57,193 nt of DNA from Anaerolineales bacterium (lineage in GTDB: Bacteria; Chloroflexota; Anaerolineae; Anaerolineales; Anaerolineaceae): positions 1-57,193 of the forward strand of contig JAGVAB010000143.1 of assembly GCA_020060485.1 (NCBI GenBank), given 5' to 3'. Shown here piece by piece: positions 18,187 to 26,896 of this stretch. Every line of letters begins with the position of its first letter. The stretch's first letter is position 1. Under the pieces are notes generated by a model. It was given only the letters and a program-made list of their open reading frames with translations. It had not been told where the DNA came from and ran no database searches. The position numbers and the translations under genes were made by a program.

Positions 18187-18978
18187 ATGTCACATCTTGA
18201 AAATGAAGATACTTATGATCCGGCTTACCAGCAAGCCCTCTATCGCGCCGAGCAGCGCCATTTCTGGTTTTCGGCACGCAATCGGCTGATCGCCAATGTT
18301 GTGCGGCGCAGTCTGCAACAACTCCCGGCCGACAGCCGTATTCTGGAACTGGGCTGCGGCAATGGCAATGTGCTGCAGGTTTTGATCGATGCAGCTTCGG
18401 CACGGCGCGTCAGCGGGATGGACCTCTTCATGGATGGTTTGCGTTTTGCCCGTCACCGGGTGACCTGCGGATTGGTGCAGGCAGATTTGCATCAGCCGCC
18501 CTTTGGACGCTGTTTTTCGGTGATAGGCATGTTTGATGTATTGGAACACATGCCTGATGATTTGCAGGTACTGCAGGATGTGGGGCAGATTCTGGCTCCA
18601 GAGGGCCGGCTGGTGCTGACTGTGCCGGCACATCCATCTCTATGGAGCTATTTTGATGTGGCGGCCAAACATGCCCGGCGCTACACACAGCACAGTCTGA
18701 CGGCAGTGCTGAACCGCGCAGGGTATGAGGTGCTGCATACCAGCTATTTCATGGCGATGACTTTTCCGCTGGTGTGGTTGACCCGCCGGCTGGCTGGCAA
18801 GGCCGGGCCCGGGCCGTCAGTTGATGCGCTGGATGAGCGGGTGGTGGATGAACTACGCATCATCCCGGTATTGAACGACGTGGCGGCTGCCGCTTTGCGT
18901 CTGGAGGCGGGCTGGGTAGGCCGCGGACGGCGTTTGCCGTTTGGCAGCTCGCTGATGGCCGTGGCCCGCCGGGTTTGA
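18187..18978 (+). CDS. Class I SAM-dependent methyltransferase
   Basis: A 263-residue methyltransferase with the SAM-binding motif I LELGCGNG (53-60), the acidic post-I residue in SGMDLF and motif DVLEHMPDD, matching the Methyltransf_11/UbiE-like group. An HPSLWSYFDVAAKHARRYT segment often marks members acting on lipid- or glycan-linked substrates. The C-terminal part has a short hydrophobic stretch (SYFMAMTFPLVWLTRR) that may contact the membrane. The start at 18187 is chosen over 18133 because AGGAGG lies ten bases upstream and a predicted promoter lies in between. The substrate is unknown. Confidence 0.83.
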   Translation: MSHLENEDTYDPAYQQALYRAEQRHFWFSARNRLIANVVRRSLQQLPADSRILELGCGNGNVLQVLIDAASARRVSGMDLFMDGLRFARHRVTCGLVQADLHQPPFGRCFSVIGMFDVLEHMPDDLQVLQDVGQILAPEGRLVLTVPAHPSLWSYFDVAAKHARRYTQHSLTAVLNRAGYEVLHTSYFMAMTFPLVWLTRRLAGKAGPGPSVDALDERVVDELRIIPVLNDVAAAALRLEAGWVGRGRRLPFGSSLMAVARRV

Positions 18979-19010
18979 TCCTGGCGGTTCATTAAAAAGA
19001 AGGCGAGCGG

Positions 19011-19388
19011 TCATTTTGCCACCGGGGGGTGATGATTGATTTCATAGTCTTTTTTTTGCCAGGGCCAGCGGCCATTGACCTCGAGTTCCATGGTGACACT
19101 CAAAAATGTCCGGATGAGGATGATGATCGCCAGGATGGTAACGCTTTCCAGGCTGGGTTTGATTGCCACTGAACGGATGATGTCGGCAGCTACCAGGAAT
19201 TCCAGGGCAAGCAACAGCGAGCGCCCCAGGTCTTCGCGGTAGGTTTCAAACCCGTTATCGTTAGGGGAGCGTCGCAATTTGGTTTTGGCGAACCGATACG
19301 TTCCCAGGATGACGCCCCAGACGATCACGGTGACCCCCAGAACATCAATGATCTCTGAAACCAGTTCGAAGATGGATTTAATTTGCAT
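19011..19388 (-). CDS. DUF1622 family membrane protein
   Basis: A 125-residue protein with three hydrophobic segments (about 9-31, 57-75 and 81-100) and the conserved REDLGRSLLLALEFLVAADI stretch typical of DUF1622. Function is unknown. It is the last gene of a minus-strand set with the TrkA-like gene (nine bases upstream) and trkH, which suggests a role in ion transport or membrane potential. It faces the methyltransferase gene with only 32 bases between them. Confidence 0.8.
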   Translation of the reverse strand: MQIKSIFELVSEIIDVLGVTVIVWGVILGTYRFAKTKLRRSPNDNGFETYREDLGRSLLLALEFLVAADIIRSVAIKPSLESVTILAIIILIRTFLSVTMELEVNGRWPWQKKDYEINHHPPVAK

Positions 19389-19397
19389 CGGCTGACC

Positions 19398-20096
19398 TCA
19401 TGATGGACTTTTGGAGAATTTTAATACCAGAGCAATGATCTTCCGGACTTCCTGGGTGATCTTGCTGCGGATTTGTCTGTCACAAATAGCGATCAAGGTG
19501 GAGCCTACTTCCACCTTATCCTCATAACCCAGCGAGATGGTGTGGTTGTTTTTCAGGGCAATCACGTGCAGGTGCTCGCTGTGCAGATTTCCCAGTCGCT
19601 GACCGATCAATTCGGAGAATTGATCGGCTTCAATCTCGACCATGACGAAATCGTCCTCGGTAAGGCTGACAATGCGGGCTACCGAGGGCTGCAGGATGCT
19701 GATCGCGGAAAATGCAGCAGCGGTATAGGCGGTGATGATGGGCGTCACTCCCAGAGATTCGAGCAGCTTGCTGACCTTTTCTTCAAAAACGCGGGCATAG
19801 ACATGCTGAGCACCTTCATTTTTGGCATACAGGGCAGCCATGATATTGGCCCGCTCTTCTTTTGAGCCAACCACCACAGTGTGGCAATTCCGCAAATCGA
19901 GTTGGTCCAGAACTTCCGTGTCGGTGATATCGCCGCTGATGGCGATCACATTTTCCAGCAGACTGGCCTCCATGGCTTGTTGCTTGTCCTCCAGGAGGAA
20001 ATACAAGCGGCCAGTCACTTCATCCTTGAGCTGGTTGACCAGATACCAGCAGAAGGAGCTTTCGCCAGCAATCACGATATTAATTTTTTTATCCAT
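19398..20096 (-). CDS. TrkA-like RCK protein with altered nucleotide-binding loop
   Basis: A 232-residue regulator of a TrkH-type potassium channel, with an RCK_N Rossmann domain (about 4-120) and an RCK_C domain (about 138-215, ending in GSTLIAICDRQ). The usual GxGxxG nucleotide loop is AGESSFC (about 10-16), so two of the three glycines are missing and NAD/ATP binding may be changed or lost. The rest of the fold, including SGDITDTEVLDQLDLRN and the ARVFEE strand, is kept. It lies 30 bases after trkH in the same direction and is most likely the dedicated gating subunit of that channel. Confidence 0.83.
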   Translation of the reverse strand: MDKKINIVIAGESSFCWYLVNQLKDEVTGRLYFLLEDKQQAMEASLLENVIAISGDITDTEVLDQLDLRNCHTVVVGSKEERANIMAALYAKNEGAQHVYARVFEEKVSKLLESLGVTPIITAYTAAAFSAISILQPSVARIVSLTEDDFVMVEIEADQFSELIGQRLGNLHSEHLHVIALKNNHTISLGYEDKVEVGSTLIAICDRQIRSKITQEVRKIIALVLKFSKSPS

Positions 20097-20126
20097 TTTT
20101 TCTTGTCCTCAAAAGGTTCGCTATTA

Positions 20127-21575
20127 TTACCAATTCTTTTTATTGATGGCGGCAAATAGAAAGATCAGGGGGAAGATCTCCAGACGGCCCGCCAGCATGT
20201 GAAAGATGAGCAACAGTTTAAGCACAGGGTGCATGCCAAAATGCATGGCGGCTGGCATGGCGGTCAAACCGACGTTGCCTTGTGCGGAAAAAACCACGAA
20301 AAGTGAATCAAGGGCATGATGGCCAAACATCATGAAAACCAGACTGCCCAGCAGGGCGATGAGCATATAGAGCATGGTATAACCGGCTGCCTTGCCGACG
20401 ATATCTTCCTGGATCACATTGTGTCCCATGCGGATTGGCAGGATGGCACCTTGCGGATAAAAGGGCTGGCGGATTTCGCGATAAATGATCTTTCCCAGGA
20501 TGATGAGCCGCCAAAGTTTGAGACCCCCGGTAGCTGATCCATAGCTTGCGCCAACGGCCATTAACAGGGTGAGCATAAAATGGAACACATCCGGCATATC
20601 CGGTAACGGCAACAGGGTGTGCGCGCCGGTGGTGGATGCGGCCGAGACAACGTAAAAGATACTGCTCAAGGCGTTTTCCATGACCGGCAAGCGGGCGAGT
20701 TTCATTTGCAGCAGAGCCAGGCTATAGCTGACCGCCAAGAGAAGGAAAAATACCTGCACCTCCGGGTTTTGGATGAATTTCTTGAACTTTCCACGGATAA
20801 GCGCCTGGTGACTGCTGAAGCTGATGCCCCCAATGATCATCAAAAAGATGAGTATGATAGTAGGGATCGTTCCATAAATGCCGATGCCAACACTGTTGGA
20901 AGAAAACCCGCCGGTTGAAAGTGAGGTCATGGTGTGGGTCAGGGCATGGAAAGGCGGCACGCCCGCTGCCCACAGACCCAGAAAACCGGCCAATGTGTAG
21001 CCGAAGTAGATGAAGGCGATCGTGCGGCCCATTTTCCAGACGCTGGGGTTGAAGTCTTCAAAACGGCCTTCCACCTGGAAGAGGCGCTGCATGACTTGTG
21101 GAGCTTCACCGCGCAGCGAGACCAGCATTAAAACCAATCCCAGCCCGCTGAGCCATTGCGACATGGCGCGAAATAATCCCAATGAGTAGGGGAGCAGACC
21201 TGGATCAGCGATCATGCTGGCGCCTGTGTTTGTCCAGCCGGAGAAGGATTCAAAAAGTGCGTCAATCAGGTTCAGACCATTAACCAAAAAAGGGATGCTG
21301 GAAATGGTTGAGATGAGTACCCATGCCAGGGCCAGCGCAATGGAGGCTTGATATTGTTTCATGCCGGCCGTGCTTGTTTTGCGGCGCACGGCGGCAGCAA
21401 ACAGAATGCAAAACAAAGCCTGACCACCAAATATCGGCCACATCAGCTTTTCATCCAGGAAATAGGCAAGAATTGCAGGTATCAGCAGAATGAACCCGAA
21501 GACGAAAAGAATATCCGCCAGCAGGCGGACGACGGGCCTGGCTTGTTTCATAGAGGGGGATGGGGGAAGAAACAT
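20127..21575 (-). CDS. trkH: Trk-type potassium uptake channel subunit TrkH/KtrB
   Basis: A 482-residue membrane protein of the SKT superfamily. The four selectivity-filter loops are visible: SGWTNTGAS (112-120), TSLSTGGFS (217-225), SAASTTGAHT (311-320) and FSAQGNVGLT (429-438). The C-terminal GRLEIFPL (463-470) is a family hallmark. It would import K+ through the cytoplasmic membrane under control of TrkA-type RCK proteins, one of which follows 30 bases downstream. The ATG at 21575 is used; a second ATG at 21551 is possible, and neither has a strong Shine-Dalgarno sequence. Confidence 0.93.
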   Translation of the reverse strand: MFLPPSPSMKQARPVVRLLADILFVFGFILLIPAILAYFLDEKLMWPIFGGQALFCILFAAAVRRKTSTAGMKQYQASIALALAWVLISTISSIPFLVNGLNLIDALFESFSGWTNTGASMIADPGLLPYSLGLFRAMSQWLSGLGLVLMLVSLRGEAPQVMQRLFQVEGRFEDFNPSVWKMGRTIAFIYFGYTLAGFLGLWAAGVPPFHALTHTMTSLSTGGFSSNSVGIGIYGTIPTIILIFLMIIGGISFSSHQALIRGKFKKFIQNPEVQVFFLLLAVSYSLALLQMKLARLPVMENALSSIFYVVSAASTTGAHTLLPLPDMPDVFHFMLTLLMAVGASYGSATGGLKLWRLIILGKIIYREIRQPFYPQGAILPIRMGHNVIQEDIVGKAAGYTMLYMLIALLGSLVFMMFGHHALDSLFVVFSAQGNVGLTAMPAAMHFGMHPVLKLLLIFHMLAGRLEIFPLIFLFAAINKKNW

Positions 21576-21956
21576 TAATGCATCAATTCTCGATATTCGT
21601 TATTTCGGGATTGTATGGGGCCTTGTACGGCCTATCCCTGGTTGGCACAATTGGGACTGTTAAGACACGATAAAAGGGGTCTCTTCTCTATAATGAAAGA
21701 AGGTGATGAAGTATTTTACTATGTCAGGCTGTTCATAAATCAAATTATACTGACAAATTCTTCTATAAGGGATACTCTCAACGAAAACCTTGGCGATTTT
21801 AACTGCCAGGATGGTTTTCCAATCCAGCTAAAAATATGAATACAGGAGCGTTTGGATTATCCCATTTGATCGTGGATTAACACGGATTAATTGCAGTCTG
21901 GTATTTATGAGGCTTATGGTCTATTATAAATATTGTATCCGATCATGATTTGGTGA

Positions 21957-21985
21957 TTGACAGGAAACCTGATTGGTGCAATAAT
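21957..21985 (+). promoter_or_regulatory. Strong sigma-A promoter of the P-type ATPase gene
   Basis: A perfect TTGACA (21957-21962) is followed after 17 bases by AATAAT (21980-21985, five of six matches). The predicted start is near 21992, exactly where the first leader hairpin begins. Confidence 0.65.
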
Positions 21986-21991
21986 CCTTGC

Positions 21992-22047
21992 TTGCCATTC
22001 TTTGAAGGGTGGCAAACCTTGGGTTGGATTGGTTTCCAACCTTTTTT
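21992..22047 (+). promoter_or_regulatory. Leader with terminator-like hairpin before the P-type ATPase gene
   Basis: Just after the predicted start, TTGCCA (21992-21997) pairs with TGGCAA (22010-22015). Next, GGTTGGA (22022-22028) pairs with TCCAACC (22035-22041) and is followed by TTTTTT (22042-22047), a classical terminator shape 95 bases before the ATG. An alternative pairing of AAACC with GGTTT, which would open the terminator, can be drawn. This arrangement suggests attenuation. No known riboswitch class is recognised. Confidence 0.5.
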
Positions 22048-22141
22048 CATGCCTCCATATTTGTTGCGAGTGTTTAGGGTTGATGTTTGTCGGGGATGTA
22101 CGGCACCAGATTGCTGGCATCCAGAAATGATGTGAAAGTGT

Positions 22142-25012
22142 ATGGCCGAAAATACCATTCTTATTACCGAAGAAGTGCTTGGCAGCATTCATCAATTATC
22201 CATTGATGAGGTATATCAAACCTTGGGATCATGCGTGCAGGGTCTCACTGCCATAGAATGCCAACAGCGATTGGAGCAGTTTGGTCCGAACGCTATTCAA
22301 AAAAGCCGTGGGACGCCTTTGATTGTGCGTCTTCTCTCGAATTTTACTCACCTGATGGCGATTTTGCTGTGGGTTGGCGGGATTGTTGCTTTGATCGCCA
22401 AAATGCCGGAATTGGCTATTGCGGTTTGGCTGGTGAACATTATCAATGGCATGTTCAGTTTCTGGCAGGAATTTCGCGCCAGCAAGGCAACCGAGGCATT
22501 GCAAAAGATGCTGCCAAGCTATGCGCGGGTGCTGCGTGATGCCCATGAAGCCCGCGTCCCAGTGGAAGAGCTTGTGCCCGGCGACGTAGTACTGCTTAGC
22601 GAAGGCGACAAGATTTCTGCCGATTGTCGTTTGGTAGAGCAGGCTGAACTGCAAGTCGATCAATCGACGCTGACGGGTGAGTCGCGCCCGGTTAACAAGA
22701 ACCGAGAATTGATCTTCCAGGAGAACATCACACATACCGAGATTCCCAACATCGTTTTTGCTGGGACAAATGTGGTCTCTGGCACGGGCAAAGCAGTGGT
22801 GTTTTCCACTGGCATGCAAACTGAATTTGGCAAGATCGCTCATCTTACGCAAAGTATGGGCAACGACCTCAGTCCGCTGCAAAAAGAGATGAACAATGTC
22901 ACCAAGCAAATCTCTTTTATCGCGATTGGCATTGGAGCACTCTTTTTCATTATTGCAATCACCGTAGCCAGGATCAACCTGGCTGAAGGATTCATCTTTG
23001 CTTTGGGGATGATCGTGGCTTTTGTGCCGGAAGGGCTATTGCCCACTGTTACCCTGGCCCTGGCAATGGGCACCCAGCGCATGGCGCAACGGCATGCGCT
23101 GATCAAAAAACTGTCGGCGGTTGAAACTCTGGGCTGCACAACTTACATCTGCACAGACAAGACGGGCACTCTGACCCAGAACGAAATGACAGTGCGCCAT
23201 CTCTGGCAGCCAGTCTGGAATGGCGGTAGACGAGATGAAGTGACTCCGTTGGCAGCCGGCAAGGAATGGGAGTTGACTGGCATTGGATATGATCCAGATG
23301 GACAAATTTTGGCGGATGGCAAACCTGTGACTGACGCCAGGTCTGGCTCTTTGGGATGGTTGTTATTGGGCTCGGCTTTGTGCAATAATTCCAGATTGTT
23401 GCCGCCCAATGGTGACGCTGCTGAAAACGAGGATGATATCAAACGCTGGACGATTTTGGGCGATCCCACGGAAGCAGCCCTGAAAGTGGCAGCCCAGAAA
23501 GCCGGTTTTGACCTGGAGCAGGAAGAGAGGCAATATATGCGCCTGCGCGAGCTTCCTTTTGAATCTCGCCGCAAGCGGATGAGTACCATTCATCGCTCGA
23601 AGGGCAACCAGCGTGGACAAATTGCCTTTGTCAAGGGTGCACCGAAGGAAGTGCTTGATTTGTGTTCGCATTGTGAACTTGAGGGGCAGATTGTTGAGAT
23701 GAATGCAGACCTGCAAAGGCAGATCATGGACGCCAACGATCAATATGCGCGGGGTGGATTGCGCGTACTTGCCCTGGCAAAGCGTGACCTGGCGCAACGG
23801 CTGCCAATATATGATGTGGATAGTGTGGAAAGAGAGCTGACCTTTATTGGTTTGGAGGCAATGATTGACCCGCCCCGACTGGAAGTGGCAGAAGCTGTCC
23901 GTAAATGTCACCGTGCGGGCATCCAGATTGTAATGATCACTGGCGACTATGGTTTAACTGCCGAAAGCATTGCCCGGCGTATTGGCATCATCCAGGGTGC
24001 ACACCCGCAGATCATCACCGGTTTTGACCTGGACACGATGTCCCCTGAACAGTTGCAGACTGCCCTGCAAGGTGAAGTGATCTTCGCCCGTGTGGCGCCG
24101 GAGCACAAGCTGCGCGTGGTAAGCGCCCTGCAGGATATGGGCAATATTGTGGCAGTAACCGGAGATGGCGTCAACGACGCACCGGCGTTGAAAAAGGCGG
24201 ACATTGGCGTGGCAATGGGGATTTCGGGCAGCGATGTTGCCAAAGAGGCGGCCGATATGATCCTGACGGATGATAATTTTGCTTCCATTGTCAATGCTGT
24301 GGAGGAAGGCCGGGCAGTGTATGCCAACATCAAACGTTTCACCTCCTATATTTTCACCAGCAACACCCCGGAAGCAGTGCCATTTATCATTTTTGCCTTG
24401 AGCGGTGCGAGAATACCAATCGCCTTGAACGTGATGCATATCCTTGCGATCGACCTCGGTACGGATATTGTTCCGGCCCTGGCGCTTGGCGCAGAACTGC
24501 CGGAAGCGGGTTTGATGGACCGCCCTCCGCGCAATCTTGACGAACATGTCATCACGCGGTCACTGTTGCTGCGTTCCTATGCATGGCTGGGCCCGATCCA
24601 GAGCCTGGCAGCCATGGCGGCTTTCTATTTCATGTATTGGACCAATGGCTATTGGGGTCGTTGGATTGACTTGCCCGGCGATGGCGGTCTATACCGGGCG
24701 GCTACAGCCATGGCTCTGGGCGCAGTGGTGACAACCCAGATCGGAAATCTGCTGACCCAGCGGACAGAGACGGCGTCTGTTTTCAAGAGCCCATTTTTCA
24801 ATAATAAACTGATCTGGGTGGGGATCGCCAGTGAATTGCTGGCTGTGGCAGCGTTTGTTTACCTGCCAGTATTTCAAAAATTCATAGGCACCAATAGTTT
24901 CCCATTGATTAACTGGGTGTTCCTGTTTGCCTGGACGCCTTCCTTGCTGCTCATGGATGAGTTGCGCAAATGGACAGTTCGTAAAAGAATGCAAAAAAAG
25001 CAGACCGCTTGA
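22142..25012 (+). CDS. P-type cation-transporting ATPase, Na+/K+-ATPase-like (P2 type)
   Basis: A 956-residue ion pump with the actuator TGE (178-180), phosphorylated aspartate D339 in DKTGT, nucleotide-site KGAP (498-501) and hinge GDGVNDA (674-680). Ten membrane spans are expected. Ion-site residues follow the Na+/K+-ATPase rather than the Ca2+ pump pattern: VPEGLLPTVT in M4 (E297), TSNTPEAVPF in M5 (S740, N741, E744) and DLGTDIVPALALGAE in M6 (D771, D775). In M8, QIGN (866-869) keeps the glutamine but has asparagine where the sodium-site aspartate of the animal enzyme is expected. The N-terminal cation-ATPase domain is present (20-70). No beta subunit is visible. Neighbouring TrkH and TrkA-like genes support a role in Na+ and K+ balance, though H+ or Ca2+ transport is not excluded. 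Confidence 0.92.
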   Translation: MAENTILITEEVLGSIHQLSIDEVYQTLGSCVQGLTAIECQQRLEQFGPNAIQKSRGTPLIVRLLSNFTHLMAILLWVGGIVALIAKMPELAIAVWLVNIINGMFSFWQEFRASKATEALQKMLPSYARVLRDAHEARVPVEELVPGDVVLLSEGDKISADCRLVEQAELQVDQSTLTGESRPVNKNRELIFQENITHTEIPNIVFAGTNVVSGTGKAVVFSTGMQTEFGKIAHLTQSMGNDLSPLQKEMNNVTKQISFIAIGIGALFFIIAITVARINLAEGFIFALGMIVAFVPEGLLPTVTLALAMGTQRMAQRHALIKKLSAVETLGCTTYICTDKTGTLTQNEMTVRHLWQPVWNGGRRDEVTPLAAGKEWELTGIGYDPDGQILADGKPVTDARSGSLGWLLLGSALCNNSRLLPPNGDAAENEDDIKRWTILGDPTEAALKVAAQKAGFDLEQEERQYMRLRELPFESRRKRMSTIHRSKGNQRGQIAFVKGAPKEVLDLCSHCELEGQIVEMNADLQRQIMDANDQYARGGLRVLALAKRDLAQRLPIYDVDSVERELTFIGLEAMIDPPRLEVAEAVRKCHRAGIQIVMITGDYGLTAESIARRIGIIQGAHPQIITGFDLDTMSPEQLQTALQGEVIFARVAPEHKLRVVSALQDMGNIVAVTGDGVNDAPALKKADIGVAMGISGSDVAKEAADMILTDDNFASIVNAVEEGRAVYANIKRFTSYIFTSNTPEAVPFIIFALSGARIPIALNVMHILAIDLGTDIVPALALGAELPEAGLMDRPPRNLDEHVITRSLLLRSYAWLGPIQSLAAMAAFYFMYWTNGYWGRWIDLPGDGGLYRAATAMALGAVVTTQIGNLLTQRTETASVFKSPFFNNKLIWVGIASELLAVAAFVYLPVFQKFIGTNSFPLINWVFLFAWTPSLLLMDELRKWTVRKRMQKKQTA

Positions 25013-25100
25013 ACAGGATTGTGCGAAAATGGAATTATGATGAATGGACTATAAGAACCATGTCAGCCAATTTGCTGCCTTTTGAATGGAGGATGGAGAA

Positions 25101-25742
25101 ATGAATACCATTATCATTGGGTGTGGTCGGGTAGGTTCCGAGCTTGCCAGAGCGCTTTCCTTGCGCGGTCAAAAGATCACGGTTATCGACAAAGATCCAG
25201 AAGCCTTTGCCCGTTTGGGAGAGAACTTTAAGGGAAAAACTGTGACTGGCATTGGGTTTGACCAGGATATTCTCTTGCAGGCCGGGATCAAGAACGCGGA
25301 TGCATTGGCAGCGGTGACTGCCAGCGACGCTGCCAATGTGGTAGCGGCGCGCATAGCCCGCCAGTTCTTTAATGTGCCGCGTGTGGCTGCCCGGGTTTAT
25401 GACCCGCGCACAGCGGAGATTTACCAGCGACTGGGATTATGGGTTATTTCGCCGGTGCGGATCGGTGTTGATCATCTGGCTCGTATCCTATCCTTTGCGC
25501 ATGGCGATGTGGTACAGAGCCTGGGAACGGGCGATGTCAAGCTGGTGGACATTTCGGTGCCGGCCTTTCTTGATGGCAGACCGGTCAAGACCATTACAAT
25601 TGCCGGAGAGATCCGTGTGGTGGCAATCACCCGCAAGAATAAAACCTTTTTGCCAGATGGCACTGCGAATTTACGGGAAGACGATCTTTTGCACTTGGCC
25701 GTGTTGTCGTCATCCATGGATCGATTGAAATCGCTGTTCTAG
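25101..25742 (+). CDS. TrkA-like potassium channel regulator with intact nucleotide loop
   Basis: A 213-residue RCK protein. The Rossmann motif GCGRVG (7-12) is canonical, followed by the acidic ribose-binding end of strand two (VIDKD) and an RCK_C domain (about 135-210). The ATG at 25101 is preferred over the ATG at 25086 because GGAGG lies eight bases before it. It is 24 bases upstream of a second RCK gene, and the pair probably forms a hetero- or homo-octameric gating ring for TrkH. It follows the P-type ATPase by 88 bases. Confidence 0.87.
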   Translation: MNTIIIGCGRVGSELARALSLRGQKITVIDKDPEAFARLGENFKGKTVTGIGFDQDILLQAGIKNADALAAVTASDAANVVAARIARQFFNVPRVAARVYDPRTAEIYQRLGLWVISPVRIGVDHLARILSFAHGDVVQSLGTGDVKLVDISVPAFLDGRPVKTITIAGEIRVVAITRKNKTFLPDGTANLREDDLLHLAVLSSSMDRLKSLF

Positions 25743-25766
25743 GATAGCGTTTGAAGGAGGCTGGAT

Positions 25767-26438
25767 ATGAAAGTCATGATCGTGGGTGGTGGAAAGGTTG
25801 GGGCATATTTGGCTTCGTTTTTGTTGAGCGAAGGCCATGATGTAAGTTTGATTGAGTTGCGTAAGGATGAAATTCCCCAATTACGCATTGACTTGCCTGA
25901 GAAAGTTGTAATCCACGGCAATGGGACTGACCCAAATATGCTAGAGGCAAGTGGAATTCACCAGACAGATGTTCTGGCTGTTGTGACTGGTGTGGATGAA
26001 ATCAACCTGGTGGTTGCGAATTTGGCACGTTTTGAATTTGATGTGCCGCGCATCATTGCCCGGGTGAATCATCCCAAAAATGTTTGGATGTTCACCCCCG
26101 AAATGGGCGTGGATGTTGCCCTGAACCAGGCGGACCTTCTGGGTAGTTTGATCGTTGAGGAGATGTCATTGGGGGATATGATGACTTTGCTCAAATTACG
26201 CAAAGGGAAATATTCCCTGGTGGTGGAAAAAGTGGCACCACAGGCCAGGGCAATTGGTCAAAAGCTGGTTGATTTGCATTTGCCCGATCAGTGCGTAATT
26301 GCCGCAGTGATTCGGAATGGCGAGTTGTTCATTCCTAATGGAGAGTCAATCCTGCAGGAGATGGACGAGATCATTGCAATGGTGCGTACAGATCAAAAGA
26401 AACAACTGGCGCAATTTCTGGATCAGCCGGCTCCGTAA
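25767..26438 (+). CDS. TrkA-like potassium channel regulator (second copy)
   Basis: A 223-residue RCK protein with canonical GGGKVG (7-12), an acidic residue closing strand two (LIELRK), the ARVNHPKN strand and a C-terminal RCK_C domain (about 140-213). The ATG at 25767 follows GAAGGAGG. The sequence is clearly different from the RCK protein 24 bases upstream, so the two are not a recent duplication. Paired RCK genes often encode subunits that respond to different ligands such as ATP/ADP, NAD(H) or c-di-AMP; which of these applies here is not visible. Confidence 0.87.
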   Translation: MKVMIVGGGKVGAYLASFLLSEGHDVSLIELRKDEIPQLRIDLPEKVVIHGNGTDPNMLEASGIHQTDVLAVVTGVDEINLVVANLARFEFDVPRIIARVNHPKNVWMFTPEMGVDVALNQADLLGSLIVEEMSLGDMMTLLKLRKGKYSLVVEKVAPQARAIGQKLVDLHLPDQCVIAAVIRNGELFIPNGESILQEMDEIIAMVRTDQKKQLAQFLDQPAP

Positions 26439-26464
26439 GCAGACCCTGCGGGCATTAACACAGT

Positions 26465-26896
26465 TCAGGAGCGGGGGAGAACATTAACCAGCAGATCGAT
26501 CTGGCCGCAGCGCAGGCGGTCGCCGGCAATGATCACTGCCGCGGTGTCCACGATCTCACCGTTCAGATAGGTGCCATTGGTCGAGCCCAGGTCTTCGATC
26601 CACCAGTGATTGTGGTGGTATCCGAGCCTGGCATGGCGGGCAGAGACAGTATCATGCGGCAGGTAGTAATCGCAGGAGGAATCGCGGCCGATGATGACTT
26701 CGGCTGAGCTGAACTCCTGTCGGTTTTGCTCACTGAAGTCCACTGGTGCAAGACTGATGTGGGGAATGCGCTGGATGTTCACCAGTTGGCTTTTCAGTCG
26801 CAGTTCAAGCCAAATGGTATAAATGACCCAGCCCAGGAAGGCATAGATCACCAGAACCAGCAAGATCCTCAGGATCAAGACAATGACACCGCTCAT
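26465..26896 (-). CDS. Membrane-anchored FHA domain protein
   Basis: A 143-residue protein with one N-terminal span (about 5-27) and a cytoplasmic FHA domain (about 62-140). The phosphothreonine-binding residues are present: IIGRDSSCD, VSARHAR and STNGTYLNG. Its gene overlaps the end of the upstream FHA gene by four bases (ATGA), so translation is coupled. This layout resembles the FhaA/FhaB pair of Actinobacteria, which reads Ser/Thr kinase signals in cell wall growth, but no kinase gene is adjacent here. It converges on the RCK gene with 26 bases between the ends. Confidence 0.87.
   Translation of the reverse strand: MSGVIVLILRILLVLVIYAFLGWVIYTIWLELRLKSQLVNIQRIPHISLAPVDFSEQNRQEFSSAEVIIGRDSSCDYYLPHDTVSARHARLGYHHNHWWIEDLGSTNGTYLNGEIVDTAAVIIAGDRLRCGQIDLLVNVLPRS

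Larger units (their letters stand above)
21576..22141. other. 566-base intergenic region between trkH and the P-type ATPase
   Basis: This divergent spacer is AT-richer than its surroundings and holds no convincing gene. It contains a promoter (21957-21985) and two consecutive hairpins in the leader of the ATPase gene. A lone TATAAT near 21690 has no -35 partner. I found no confident minus-strand promoter for trkH. Confidence 0.6.

Noticed and set aside
21615..21839. A 74-codon plus-strand open frame in the trkH-ATPase spacer
   Set aside because: No ribosome-binding site, no recognisable motif, AT-rich composition unlike the genes around it.
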